Positions 1 to 5,868 of a DNA stretch of 6,667 bases are shown in pieces. The stretch is from contig JAHDCH010000145.1 in assembly GCA_020629995.1 (NCBI GenBank), positions 1 to 6,667 of the forward strand. The letters are read 5' to 3'. The DNA comes from Pseudaestuariivita sp. GTDB lineage: Bacteria > Pseudomonadota > Alphaproteobacteria > Rhodobacterales > Rhodobacteraceae. The translations under genes were made by a program, and so were the position numbers. Every line of letters begins with the position of its first letter. The first letter of the stretch is position 1. Below the pieces are notes generated by a model, which saw only the letters and a list, made by a program, of their open reading frames with translations, had not been told where the DNA came from and did not search any database.

Positions 1-21
1 GCGGCCCCCATATGATCAGGC

Positions 22-30
22 GGAAGGAGG
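22..30 (+). promoter_or_regulatory. Ribosome binding site that fixes the start of the DUF2867 gene
   Basis: GGAAGGAGG is a near-perfect Shine-Dalgarno sequence that ends 8 nt before the ATG at position 39. An in-frame ATG at position 12 lies upstream of this site and has no ribosome binding site visible in the window. The strong site therefore decides in favour of position 39. Confidence 0.8.
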
Positions 31-38
31 GCTTTGCC

Positions 39-503
39 ATGCCCGCACAGGTTACCGCCACCCCGCTCCCACCCTTCAGCGCGCTGCACGGCTTGCGCAC
101 TTCGCGCGACTTTCTCGATTGCTATGCCGTTGCCTCCTCGGCCACGCCCCGGCAGGCCGCCGAGGTGATCACCGCCTTTCCCCGCTGGACCCATGGCCTT
201 TTGGCGCTGCGCCGCCTCGTCACCGCGCCCTTCGGCCTGAAACAGGAAGGCCCGGACACCGGCAACAGCGTCGGCCCATTCCCGGTCACGTCCGAAACCG
301 ATCGCGAACTGACAGCCGGTTTCGATGACAAACACCTTAACTTCCGCGTCAGCGTCACCGCATCCGGCGGCACCGTGCGGCTGGCCACTTGGGTCCGTCC
401 GCACAATATCGGCGGGCGGGTGTACCTGGCGGCGATCATGCCGTTCCACATCGCCATCGCCCGCAATGCCCTTGCGCGCACCGCGGCCGCCTATCCCCCT
501 TGA
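39..503 (+). CDS. DUF2867 domain-containing protein (function unknown)
   Basis: This encodes a 154-residue protein with no signal peptide and no clear membrane segment, so it is probably cytoplasmic. The whole length fits the DUF2867 pattern as I recall it. There is an [18 protein letters not shown] amphipathic segment with a conserved P-x-W (about residues 48-60), then APFGLK (63-68). These are followed by GPFPVTSET (79-87), [13 protein letters not shown] (94-106), and a C-terminal [20 protein letters not shown] stretch (118-137). In other proteins this domain can stand alone or sit behind an NAD(P)-binding short-chain-dehydrogenase-like domain; here it stands alone. No catalytic residues can be assigned and the biochemical role is unknown. 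The gene ends 43 bp before the aminotransferase start with no obvious terminator between them, so the two are probably co-transcribed. An accessory role in amine metabolism would be inference from position only. Confidence 0.8.
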   Translation: MPAQVTATPLPPFSALHGLRTSRDFLDCYAVASSATPRQAAEVITAFPRWTHGLLALRRLVTAPFGLKQEGPDTGNSVGPFPVTSETDRELTAGFDDKHLNFRVSVTASGGTVRLATWVRPHNIGGRVYLAAIMPFHIAIARNALARTAAAYPP

Positions 504-537
504 CGGCACCCCTTGGCGCGCCTCAAATCGCGCCAAC

Positions 538-543
538 GGAGGG
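538..543 (+). promoter_or_regulatory. Ribosome binding site of the aminotransferase gene
   Basis: GGAGGG lies 3 nt before the ATG at 547. The spacing is tight, but this is the only good site nearby. It supports a start at 547 over the longer in-frame opening that begins at 325, which would overlap most of the DUF2867 gene. Confidence 0.65.
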
Positions 544-546
544 ACC

Positions 547-1926
547 ATGAACAAGATCACCAACCACCTGCCCACGGCCGAGCTTCAGGCTCTGGACGCC
601 GCACACCACATGCACCCCTTCACCACCAACGCCGAACTGGCGGCCAAGGGGGCCCGCGTCATCACCCGCGCGAACGGCGTCTGGTTGACCGACAGCGACG
701 GCAACAAGATCCTCGACGGCATGGCGGGCCTCTGGTGCGTCAACCTCGGCTATGGCCGGACCGAACTGGCCGATGTCGCCGCCGCCCAGATGCGCGAGCT
801 GCCCTACTACAACACCTTCTTCCAGACGACCCATGTCCCCGCCATCGCTCTGGCCGAACGCATCGCCGAACTGGCTCCGGGCGATCTGAACCATGTGTTC
901 TTCGCCGCCGGCGGGTCCGAGGCCAATGACACCAACATCCGCCTCGTGCGTGCCTATTGGGCGGCCCAGGGCAAACCCTCCAAGCAAACAATCATCGCCC
1001 GGCGCAATGCCTATCATGGCTCCTCCATGGGCTCGATGTCTCTGGGCGGGATGTCCGGCATGCATGCCCAGGGCGGGATCATCCCCGGCGTCGTGCATAT
1101 CGACCAGCCCAACTGGTGGGCCGAAGGCGGCGACATGACGCCTGACGAATTCGGGATCGAACGCGCCCGCCAGCTGGCCACCGCCATCGACGAGATCGGC
1201 GAAGACAACGTCGCCGCCTTCATCGCAGAACCCATCCAGGGCGCGGGCGGCGTGATCGTCCCGCCAGACAGCTACTGGCCCGAGGTCAAACGCATCCTGG
1301 CCGAGCGGGACATCCTCTTTATCGCCGACGAAGTGATCTGCGGGTTCGGCCGCACCGGATCGTGGTTCGGCTCCCAGACGCTGGACCTCGCGCCTGACAT
1401 CATGACCATCGCCAAAGGGCTCAGCTCGGGCTACCAGCCCATCGGCGGCTCCGTCGTGTCAGACCGCGTCGCCTCCGGCATCGCCGACACCGAGTTCAAC
1501 CACGGCTACACCTATTCGGGCCACCCGGTCGCCTCTGCCGTGGCTCTGGAGAACCTGCGCATCCTCGACGACGAAGGCATCGTTGCCCGCGTCGGCTCTT
1601 CCACCGCGCCATATCTCGCGCAGGGTTGGCACTCCCTTGGCGATCACCCTCTGGTGGGCGAGACAAAAATCTGCGGCATGATGGCCTCTCTGGCACTGAC
1701 CCCCGATGCCTCGACCCGTGCCGCTTATTCCTCGCCCGGCGCCGCCGGCATGATCGTGCGTGAACGCTGCTTTGCGAACGGGCTGGTGATGCGCGCCGTG
1801 GGCGAGCGGATGATCATCTCTCCTCCGCTTGTCATCACCGAGGGTGAAATCGACATCCTGATCGCCCGTGCCCGCACCGCTCTGGACGAAGGCCTGGCCG
1901 AGATCACCCGCCAAGGGCTGACCTGA
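547..1926 (+). CDS. Class III PLP-dependent omega-aminotransferase (putrescine/amine:pyruvate type, SpuC-like)
   Basis: This is a 459-residue cytoplasmic fold-type I aminotransferase. Such enzymes move the terminal amino group of an amine or omega-amino acid to pyruvate, giving an aldehyde or semialdehyde plus alanine. Visible landmarks are the hallmark [14 protein letters not shown] with W63, the phosphate-binding GGSEANDT segment (about 123-130), and the cofactor-stacking Y156-H157 in RRNAYHGSS. Others are [11 protein letters not shown]261 in [13 protein letters not shown] (contacts the pyridine nitrogen), and the Schiff-base K290 in [13 protein letters not shown]416 in the [15 protein letters not shown] segment matches the mobile arginine that handles the substrate carboxylate in omega-transaminases. 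Length and all key residues are normal, so the enzyme should be active. From memory it is very close to the R. pomeroyi omega-transaminase of PDB 3HMU. Adjacency to a PotABCD-type transporter suggests an imported amine as substrate. The class is firm, but the exact donor (putrescine, cadaverine, GABA, beta-alanine) cannot be read from sequence, so no gene symbol is given. Confidence 0.95.
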   Translation: MNKITNHLPTAELQALDAAHHMHPFTTNAELAAKGARVITRANGVWLTDSDGNKILDGMAGLWCVNLGYGRTELADVAAAQMRELPYYNTFFQTTHVPAIALAERIAELAPGDLNHVFFAAGGSEANDTNIRLVRAYWAAQGKPSKQTIIARRNAYHGSSMGSMSLGGMSGMHAQGGIIPGVVHIDQPNWWAEGGDMTPDEFGIERARQLATAIDEIGEDNVAAFIAEPIQGAGGVIVPPDSYWPEVKRILAERDILFIADEVICGFGRTGSWFGSQTLDLAPDIMTIAKGLSSGYQPIGGSVVSDRVASGIADTEFNHGYTYSGHPVASAVALENLRILDDEGIVARVGSSTAPYLAQGWHSLGDHPLVGETKICGMMASLALTPDASTRAAYSSPGAAGMIVRERCFANGLVMRAVGERMIISPPLVITEGEIDILIARARTALDEGLAEITRQGLT

Positions 1927-1931
1927 CCCGG

Positions 1932-1995
1932 GGAGTGGCTGGCGGGTGGGCCGGTCGCGGCCCTGGCCGCGGCTCGGGGCCCCGGCAGGCACTCC
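1932..1995 (+). other. GC-rich nested inverted repeat after the aminotransferase gene
   Basis: The outer arms GGAGTG (1932-1937) and CACTCC (1990-1995) are complementary. So are middle arms GCCGG (1950-1954) and CCGGC (1982-1986), and the inner CGCGGC/GCCGCG around the CCTG loop at about 1956-1971. The transcript could fold into a strong branched hairpin starting a few bases after the TGA stop. No T-run follows, so a classical intrinsic terminator is not supported. It may stabilise the 3' end of the upstream message, attenuate transcription, or separate the metabolic genes from the transporter genes. Confidence 0.4.
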
Positions 1996-2000
1996 GCCCG

Positions 2001-2027
2001 AATTGGTCGCAATTGCAGGACAAATTG
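2001..2027 (+). promoter_or_regulatory. AATTG repeat cluster with GCAATTGC palindrome, possible operator
   Basis: AATTG occurs three times on the same strand, at 2001, 2011 and 2023. The middle copy sits in the perfect 8-bp palindrome GCAATTGC (2009-2016). The 10- and 12-bp spacing, close to one helical turn, and the low GC content relative to surroundings resemble a regulator site upstream of the transporter genes. No specific regulator family is recognised and the call is tentative. Confidence 0.25.
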
Positions 2028-2058
2028 CCTCGAACCAGCCGCTCCGCCAGAACAAAAC

Positions 2059-2086
2059 TTGCCAAACTTTCCATGACGCGTTCTAT
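2059..2086 (+). promoter_or_regulatory. Possible sigma70-type promoter for the transporter genes
   Basis: TTGCCA (2059-2064) is a fair -35 match. TTCTAT (2081-2086), 16 bp further on, is a weak -10 match with the key final A and T present. It lies in the least GC-rich part of the gap and would give a leader of roughly 40 nt before the GTG start at 2135. Alphaproteobacterial promoters are often degenerate, so this is a placement guess. The 207-bp gap makes a separate transporter promoter reasonable. Confidence 0.3.
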
Positions 2087-2121
2087 TCGCGGACGCGGCG
2101 CCCGCCAAACGAGGCGCCCAC

Positions 2122-2128
2122 AGGGGAG
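2122..2128 (+). promoter_or_regulatory. Ribosome binding site selecting a GTG start for the ABC ATPase
   Basis: AGGGGAG ends 6 nt before the GTG at 2135. The frame is open back to an ATG at 1946, but that start lacks a comparable site and would add 63 residues with no resemblance to ABC ATPases. The protein starting VTDTAFVEFDRVQKSY has the usual short N-terminus before the A-loop tyrosine. Confidence 0.7.
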
Positions 2129-2134
2129 ACTTTC

Positions 2135-3226
2135 GTGACCGACACCGCATTTGTCGAATTCGACCGCGTGCAAAAAAGCTATGATGGCGAAACCCTTGTC
2201 GTGAAGGACCTGAACCTCACGATGCCCAAGGGCGAATTTCTGACGATGCTCGGCCCGTCCGGTTCGGGCAAGACCACCTGCCTGATGATGCTCGCCGGGT
2301 TCGAAACCGCGACACATGGCGAAATCCGCCTTGATGGGCAGGAAATCAACAACATCCCTCCGCACAAGCGCGGCATCGGCATGGTCTTTCAGAACTACGC
2401 CCTGTTCCCGCACATGACCGTGAACGAAAACCTCGCCTTCCCTCTCGAAGTGCGCGGCATCGACAAATCGACGCGCGAATCCAAAGTGGCCCGCGCGCTC
2501 GACATGGTGCAGATGGGCGCTTTCGGCAACCGCCGCCCGGCGCAGCTTTCGGGTGGTCAGCAACAGCGAATCGCGCTGGCGCGGGCTCTGGTGTTCGAAC
2601 CCGAGCTGGTGCTGATGGACGAACCGCTCGGCGCGCTCGACAAACAGTTGCGCGAACAGATGCAGTTCGAAATCACCCGCCTCGCGCATGACCTCGGGAT
2701 CACCACCGTCTACGTCACCCACGACCAGACCGAAGCCCTGACCATGTCGGACCGCGTTGCCGTCTTCAACGATGGCCGCATCCAGCAGCTCGCTCCGCCC
2801 GACCTTCTGTATGAAGAGCCCGAAAACAGCTTCGTTGCGCAGTTCATCGGCGAAAACAACACGCTCGAAGGCACGATCAAGTCGATCTCGGGCGGCATCG
2901 CCGAGGTGGCTCTGGACGATGGGCGGATCATCGACGCCAAACCGATCAACGTGGACAAGCCGGGCGATCGCACCCGCGTTTCGATCCGCCCCGAACGGGT
3001 GGAAATGGACGTGTCCCGCCTGCCCAAGGGCGCCCATACGCTCGACGCCGAGGTGAAAGAGTTCATCTACATGGGCGACATCTTCCGCACCCGCCTTTCG
3101 GTGGCCGGCAATGACGATTTCATCGTCAAGACGCGGAACGCCCAGGGCCAGACCCGCATGCAACCGGGCCAGACGATCAAGATCGGCTGGCTCGCGCAAG
3201 ATTGCCGCGCGCTCGACGCCGGCTGA
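2135..3226 (+). CDS. potA: Spermidine/putrescine-type ABC transporter ATP-binding protein (PotA-like)
   Basis: This is a 363-residue ATPase, close to the usual length of PotA-type subunits (about 350-380). It powers import by binding and hydrolysing ATP on the cytoplasmic face of the permease pair. Visible in order are A-loop Y16, Walker A GPSGSGKTT (40-48, K46), Q-loop Q86 in VFQNYALFPH, and the ABC signature LSGGQ (138-142). These are followed by Walker B LVLMDEP with D162 and catalytic E163, the D-loop GALD, and H-loop H196 in YVTHDQTEA. The region from about residue 243 to the end matches the TOBE-type regulatory domain of the PotA/MalK group. Every catalytic residue is intact. It is followed by the binding protein and two permeases, which completes a one-ATPase importer expected to work as a homodimer. 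The symbol is family-based: the substrate could be another amine. The start is GTG, chosen on the ribosome binding site. Confidence 0.93.
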   Translation: MTDTAFVEFDRVQKSYDGETLVVKDLNLTMPKGEFLTMLGPSGSGKTTCLMMLAGFETATHGEIRLDGQEINNIPPHKRGIGMVFQNYALFPHMTVNENLAFPLEVRGIDKSTRESKVARALDMVQMGAFGNRRPAQLSGGQQQRIALARALVFEPELVLMDEPLGALDKQLREQMQFEITRLAHDLGITTVYVTHDQTEALTMSDRVAVFNDGRIQQLAPPDLLYEEPENSFVAQFIGENNTLEGTIKSISGGIAEVALDDGRIIDAKPINVDKPGDRTRVSIRPERVEMDVSRLPKGAHTLDAEVKEFIYMGDIFRTRLSVAGNDDFIVKTRNAQGQTRMQPGQTIKIGWLAQDCRALDAG

Positions 3227-3234
3227 CCTCACGC

Positions 3235-3255
3235 CGCGCGGGTCCTCCCCGCGTG
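3235..3255 (+). other. Intercistronic hairpin 1 between ATPase and binding-protein genes
   Basis: The arms CGCGGG (3237-3242) and CCCGCG (3248-3253) pair perfectly around a 5-nt loop. One G-T wobble and one C-G pair extend the stem outward to 3235/3255. It begins 8 nt after the ATPase stop codon and is not followed by a T-run. It is more likely an RNA-processing or stability element than a terminator. Confidence 0.45.
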
Positions 3256-3261
3256 CCATAT

Positions 3262-3290
3262 GGCCGGGCCAATGCGGCCCATCCCCGGCC
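3262..3290 (+). other. Intercistronic hairpin 2 ahead of the binding-protein gene
   Basis: GGCCGGG (3262-3268) pairs with CCCGGCC (3284-3290). A competing stem, GGGCC (3266-3270) with GGCCC (3276-3280), shares the left arm, so two alternative folds exist. The structure lies about 20 nt upstream of the binding-protein ribosome binding site. Hairpins here commonly protect the 5' end of an abundant binding-protein message, which is an inference in this case. Confidence 0.4.
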
Positions 3291-3311
3291 AGCTGTATCA
3301 AAAGGGCCGCA

Positions 3312-3318
3312 AAGGGAG
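3312..3318 (+). promoter_or_regulatory. Ribosome binding site of the binding-protein gene
   Basis: AAGGGAG ends 8 nt before the ATG at 3327. This is a good site with near-optimal spacing, which fits high expression of a periplasmic binding protein. Confidence 0.65.
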
Positions 3319-3326
3319 ACTAACCT

Positions 3327-4403
3327 ATGAAACTGAAGACAGCTCTGCTGACGACGGTCTTTGTAACGGCAGCCGCCTCGGTGGCCACCGCCCAAGAGAT
3401 CACGGTCATGTCCTGGGGTGGCGCGTACACCAAAAGCCAGGTTGAAGCGTACCACAAACCCTTCACCGCCCAGATGGGCATCGCGGTCAACTCGGTCGAC
3501 AGCGACAACCCCGCGACGCCGATCAAGGCGCAGGTCGAAGCCGGCAACGTGACCGTTGACGTCGCCGACGTCGAATTCTCGGACGCCGTGCGCCTGTGCG
3601 ACGAAGGCCTGCTGGAAGAGATCGACCTGTCGATCCTGCCCGCCGCGCCCGATGGCACCTCGGCCGAAGACGACTTCATCGAAGGCGCCCTGCAGGATTG
3701 CGCGGTGGCCAACATCGTCTGGTCGACCGTCTACGCCTACAACACCGAAAACAACGACGGCACGCCGACCACCATCGGTGATTTCTTCGACACCGCCAAA
3801 TTCCCCGGCAAGCGCGGCCTGCGCAAGTCGGCCAAGGCAACGCTCGAAATGGCCCTGATGGCCGATGGCGTGCCCGCGGGCGAAGTCTATGACCTGATGG
3901 AAACCGAAGAAGGCATCGACCGCGCCTTCGCCAAGCTCGACACCATCAAAGGCGACATCGTCTGGTGGGAAGCCGGCGCCCAGCCGCCCCAGCTTCTGGC
4001 TGACGGCGAAGTCGTGATGTCGACCGCCTACAACGGCCGTATCTTCAACGCCGCCGTGGCCGAAGGCCAGCCGCTCGAAGTGGTCTGGGACGGTCAGATC
4101 CTCGACTTCGACCTCTGGGTGATCCCCAAAGGCGCGCCGAACAAGGAAGAAGCGCTGAAGTTCATCGCCTTCTCGACCGACACCCAGCGTCTCGCCGATC
4201 AGGCGTCGTGGATCTCCTATGGTCCCGCGCGTAAATCGTCGGGCGCCCTGGTTGGCCTGTTCAACGACGGCAAAACCGAGATGGCTCCGCACATGCCCAC
4301 GGCCGCGGCCAACCTCGAGAACGCTCTCGTGAACAACTTCGAGTTCTGGGTCGACAATGACGCCGAGCTGAACGAGCGCTTCAACGCGTGGCTGTCGCAA
4401 TAA
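3327..4403 (+). CDS. Periplasmic polyamine/amine-binding protein of an ABC importer (PotD-like)
   Basis: This 358-residue precursor has a clear Sec signal peptide: basic MKLK, a hydrophobic core through about residue 19, and an A-T-A cleavage site after A22. The mature protein (about 336 residues) begins QEITVMSWGGAYTKSQ. W30 and the WGGAY start are typical of the PotD/SpuD-like (COG0687) binding proteins, where an aromatic at this place helps box the amine. Further family-like features are the hinge-region IVWSTVYAYNTE (130-141), FPGKRGLRKS (159-168) and VWWEAGAQPPQLLADGEVVMSTAYNGR (212-238). Also present is the aromatic, acidic DGQILDFDLWVIPKGAPN (255-272). C91 and C125 are the only cysteines in the mature chain and could form a disulfide. 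It captures substrate in the periplasm and delivers it to the two downstream permeases. Family membership is firm, but the ligand is not: members bind putrescine, spermidine or GABA. The flanking hairpins suggest its message is kept more abundant than those of the membrane genes. Confidence 0.93.
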   Translation: MKLKTALLTTVFVTAAASVATAQEITVMSWGGAYTKSQVEAYHKPFTAQMGIAVNSVDSDNPATPIKAQVEAGNVTVDVADVEFSDAVRLCDEGLLEEIDLSILPAAPDGTSAEDDFIEGALQDCAVANIVWSTVYAYNTENNDGTPTTIGDFFDTAKFPGKRGLRKSAKATLEMALMADGVPAGEVYDLMETEEGIDRAFAKLDTIKGDIVWWEAGAQPPQLLADGEVVMSTAYNGRIFNAAVAEGQPLEVVWDGQILDFDLWVIPKGAPNKEEALKFIAFSTDTQRLADQASWISYGPARKSSGALVGLFNDGKTEMAPHMPTAAANLENALVNNFEFWVDNDAELNERFNAWLSQ

Positions 4404-4414
4404 GCTGACGGTTC

Positions 4415-4440
4415 GGGGCAGGCTGTTTGCGGCCTGCCCC
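4415..4440 (+). terminator. Terminator-like hairpin after the binding-protein gene, probably a partial attenuator
   Basis: GGGGCAGGC (4415-4423) and GCCTGCCCC (4432-4440) form a perfect 9-bp GC-rich stem with an 8-nt loop, 11 nt after the TAA stop. The following TCCTTT is only a weak T-tract, so termination would be leaky. A hairpin here, between a binding-protein gene and its permease genes, is the classic arrangement for raising binding-protein expression relative to the membrane subunits. That role is inferred. Confidence 0.55.
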
Positions 4441-4453
4441 TCCTTTGCCATGC

Positions 4454-4465
4454 GGCCTTCGGGCC
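4454..4465 (+). other. Small GGCC-TTCG-GGCC tetraloop hairpin
   Basis: A 4-bp GC stem is closed by C(TTCG)G, the RNA tetraloop known for exceptional stability. It lies in the leader of the first permease gene, about 20 nt upstream of its GGAGG. It is short and could be fortuitous in GC-rich DNA. Confidence 0.25.
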
Positions 4466-4496
4466 CTATCGCCAAGGACCATGACCGGAGGCCCCC

Positions 4497-5804
4497 ATGG
4501 CCGACATGACCGCCGACCTGTCTCAGGCAGGGCAGGAAAAGCTGACAACCGCTGACGGCAAGCCGCTCAAGGCGGCTCTGGCCTCGGCACAGGCGCGCTC
4601 CAAGCGGCGGGCGTTCTTTCTTGTGGCGCCGCTGCTGGTCTTTGTCCTGATGACCTTTGTGGTGCCCATCGGCCAGATGCTGCACCAATCGGTCTACAAC
4701 CCCGATTTCGTCTACAAGACCGACGTGACGACCAAGGAAACCACGCCGATCATGGTCAACCTGCGCGCATGGTTCGACGAGAACCCGCGCAGCACCGAAC
4801 CGGACGAGGCCGCCTATGCCGCCCTGGTTGCGGATCTGGTGGTCCTGCGCGAGGTCAAGGCCGCCGGCATCGCCGGCACCCGGATCAACTACGAACGCTC
4901 CGGCTCCCGGTCCCTGTTCACCAAATCCGCCCGCAAGGCCGGCAAGCTCGAGGCTCCGTTCAAGGAAGCCCTGCTGGATGTCGAGGACGAATGGGCTGAC
5001 CCCACTGTCTGGGCCGCGATGCGCGATGCCTCCTCGGCCTATACGCTCAACTTCTACCTCGCCGCCATCGACAAGACCCGCGGCATCGACGGCTCGGTCG
5101 AGAATGTCGATGAAAAGCGTGCGCTCTACGTCAAGCTGTTCATCCGCACGCTGGTCCTTTCGGTGCTGATCACCTTCCTGACCTTTGTTCTGGGCTACCC
5201 CATTGCGCATATGCTGGCGACGCTGCCCCTGCGCTATTCCAACCTTCTGATGATCCTGGTGCTGCTGCCCTTCTGGACCTCGCTTCTGGTGCGCACGACC
5301 TCCTGGATGGTGCTTTTGCAGTCTCAGGGCGTGGTGAACGATGCTCTTGTCGGGACCGGCCTTCTGGCGGACGAAAACCGCATCCAGATGATGTACAACC
5401 AGATCGGCACGATCGTCGCGATGACGCATATCCTGCTGCCGTTCATGGTGCTGCCTCTGTATTCGGTGATGCGCCCGATCAACCCGTCCTACGTGCGGGC
5501 CGCGCGCTCTCTCGGGGCGACCAGCTGGACCGCGTTCCGCCGCATCTACTTCCCGCAAACGATCCCCGGGATTGGCGCTGGGGCGCTGCTCGTCTTCATC
5601 CTCGCGGTCGGCTACTACATCACCCCCGCCCTGGTGGGCGGCGCGGATGGTCAGCTGATCTCGAACCTGATCGCCTTCCACATGACAAAATCGCTCAACT
5701 GGTCTCTGGCCGCTGCCCTCGCCGGGCTTCTGCTTGCGGGGATCCTGATCCTCTACTGGCTCTACGACCTGCTGATCGGCATCGACAATTTGAAACTCGG
5801 ATAG
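4497..5804 (+). CDS. ABC transporter permease, PotB/PotH-like, with a large extra periplasmic loop
   Basis: This 435-residue inner-membrane protein is about 130-150 residues longer than typical PotB/PotH subunits. Six membrane segments are visible at about 38-60, 213-236, 249-271, 303-325, 360-380 and 402-425. The EAA loop that docks on the ATPase is present as RAARSLGATSWTAFRRIYFPQTIPGIG (about 334-360), with the conserved G340. The extra length is almost all between segments 1 and 2 (residues 62-211), predicted to face the periplasm. It is hydrophilic and charged, with an acidic-to-basic mix and helical-looking stretches. The N-terminus has about 37 cytoplasmic residues, also longer than usual. 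It pairs with the downstream permease to form the channel. The start at 4497 has GGAGG (4487-4491) 5 nt upstream; an ATG at 4506 is less well spaced. The gene lies 93 bp after the binding protein. Function is secure at family level, but the substrate is not. Confidence 0.92.
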   Translation: MADMTADLSQAGQEKLTTADGKPLKAALASAQARSKRRAFFLVAPLLVFVLMTFVVPIGQMLHQSVYNPDFVYKTDVTTKETTPIMVNLRAWFDENPRSTEPDEAAYAALVADLVVLREVKAAGIAGTRINYERSGSRSLFTKSARKAGKLEAPFKEALLDVEDEWADPTVWAAMRDASSAYTLNFYLAAIDKTRGIDGSVENVDEKRALYVKLFIRTLVLSVLITFLTFVLGYPIAHMLATLPLRYSNLLMILVLLPFWTSLLVRTTSWMVLLQSQGVVNDALVGTGLLADENRIQMMYNQIGTIVAMTHILLPFMVLPLYSVMRPINPSYVRAARSLGATSWTAFRRIYFPQTIPGIGAGALLVFILAVGYYITPALVGGADGQLISNLIAFHMTKSLNWSLAAALAGLLLAGILILYWLYDLLIGIDNLKLG

Positions 5805-5814
5805 ACCCGGGCGC

Positions 5815-5844
5815 CCGAACAATTTTCGCAGGAAAATTGTTCGG
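5815..5844 (+). repeat. Perfect 13-bp inverted repeat (hairpin) between the two permease genes
   Basis: CCGAACAATTTTC (5815-5827) is exactly complementary to GAAAATTGTTCGG (5832-5844), with a GCAG loop. It occupies nearly half of the 64-bp gap between the permease genes. The stem is AT-rich at its top, in contrast to the GC-rich surroundings, and no T-run follows the right arm. It could be an intragenomic palindromic repeat, a message-stability element or a protein-binding site. Confidence 0.7.
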
Positions 5845-5868
5845 CCCCGCGACAGACGGAACCGCAAG

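Noticed and set aside
11..16. TATGAT, a close match to a sigma70 -10 box
   Set aside because: A start site about 7 nt downstream would fall on the ribosome binding site at 22-30, leaving almost no leader. The -35 region would be outside the window, so it cannot be supported.
325..546. N-terminal extension of the aminotransferase from the ATG at 325
   Set aside because: The extension would overlap the DUF2867 gene in another frame. It has no resemblance to transaminase N-termini, whereas [17 protein letters not shown] from 547 starts the family pattern and follows a GGAGGG.
523..1098. Minus-strand open frames opposite the aminotransferase (also 1459-2055 and 1725-2150)
   Set aside because: They are complement shadows of a conserved aminotransferase, with no ribosome binding site or recognisable domain.
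1946..2134. N-terminal extension of the ABC ATPase from the ATG at 1946
   Set aside because: It would add 63 arginine/proline-rich residues translated from intergenic DNA. The GTG at 2135 has a good ribosome binding site and gives the normal N-terminus.
1904..3301. A 465-codon minus-strand open reading frame opposite the ABC ATPase
   Set aside because: The ATPase on the + strand has every catalytic motif intact. The antisense product shows no family features and has the same H/R/G-rich shadow composition.
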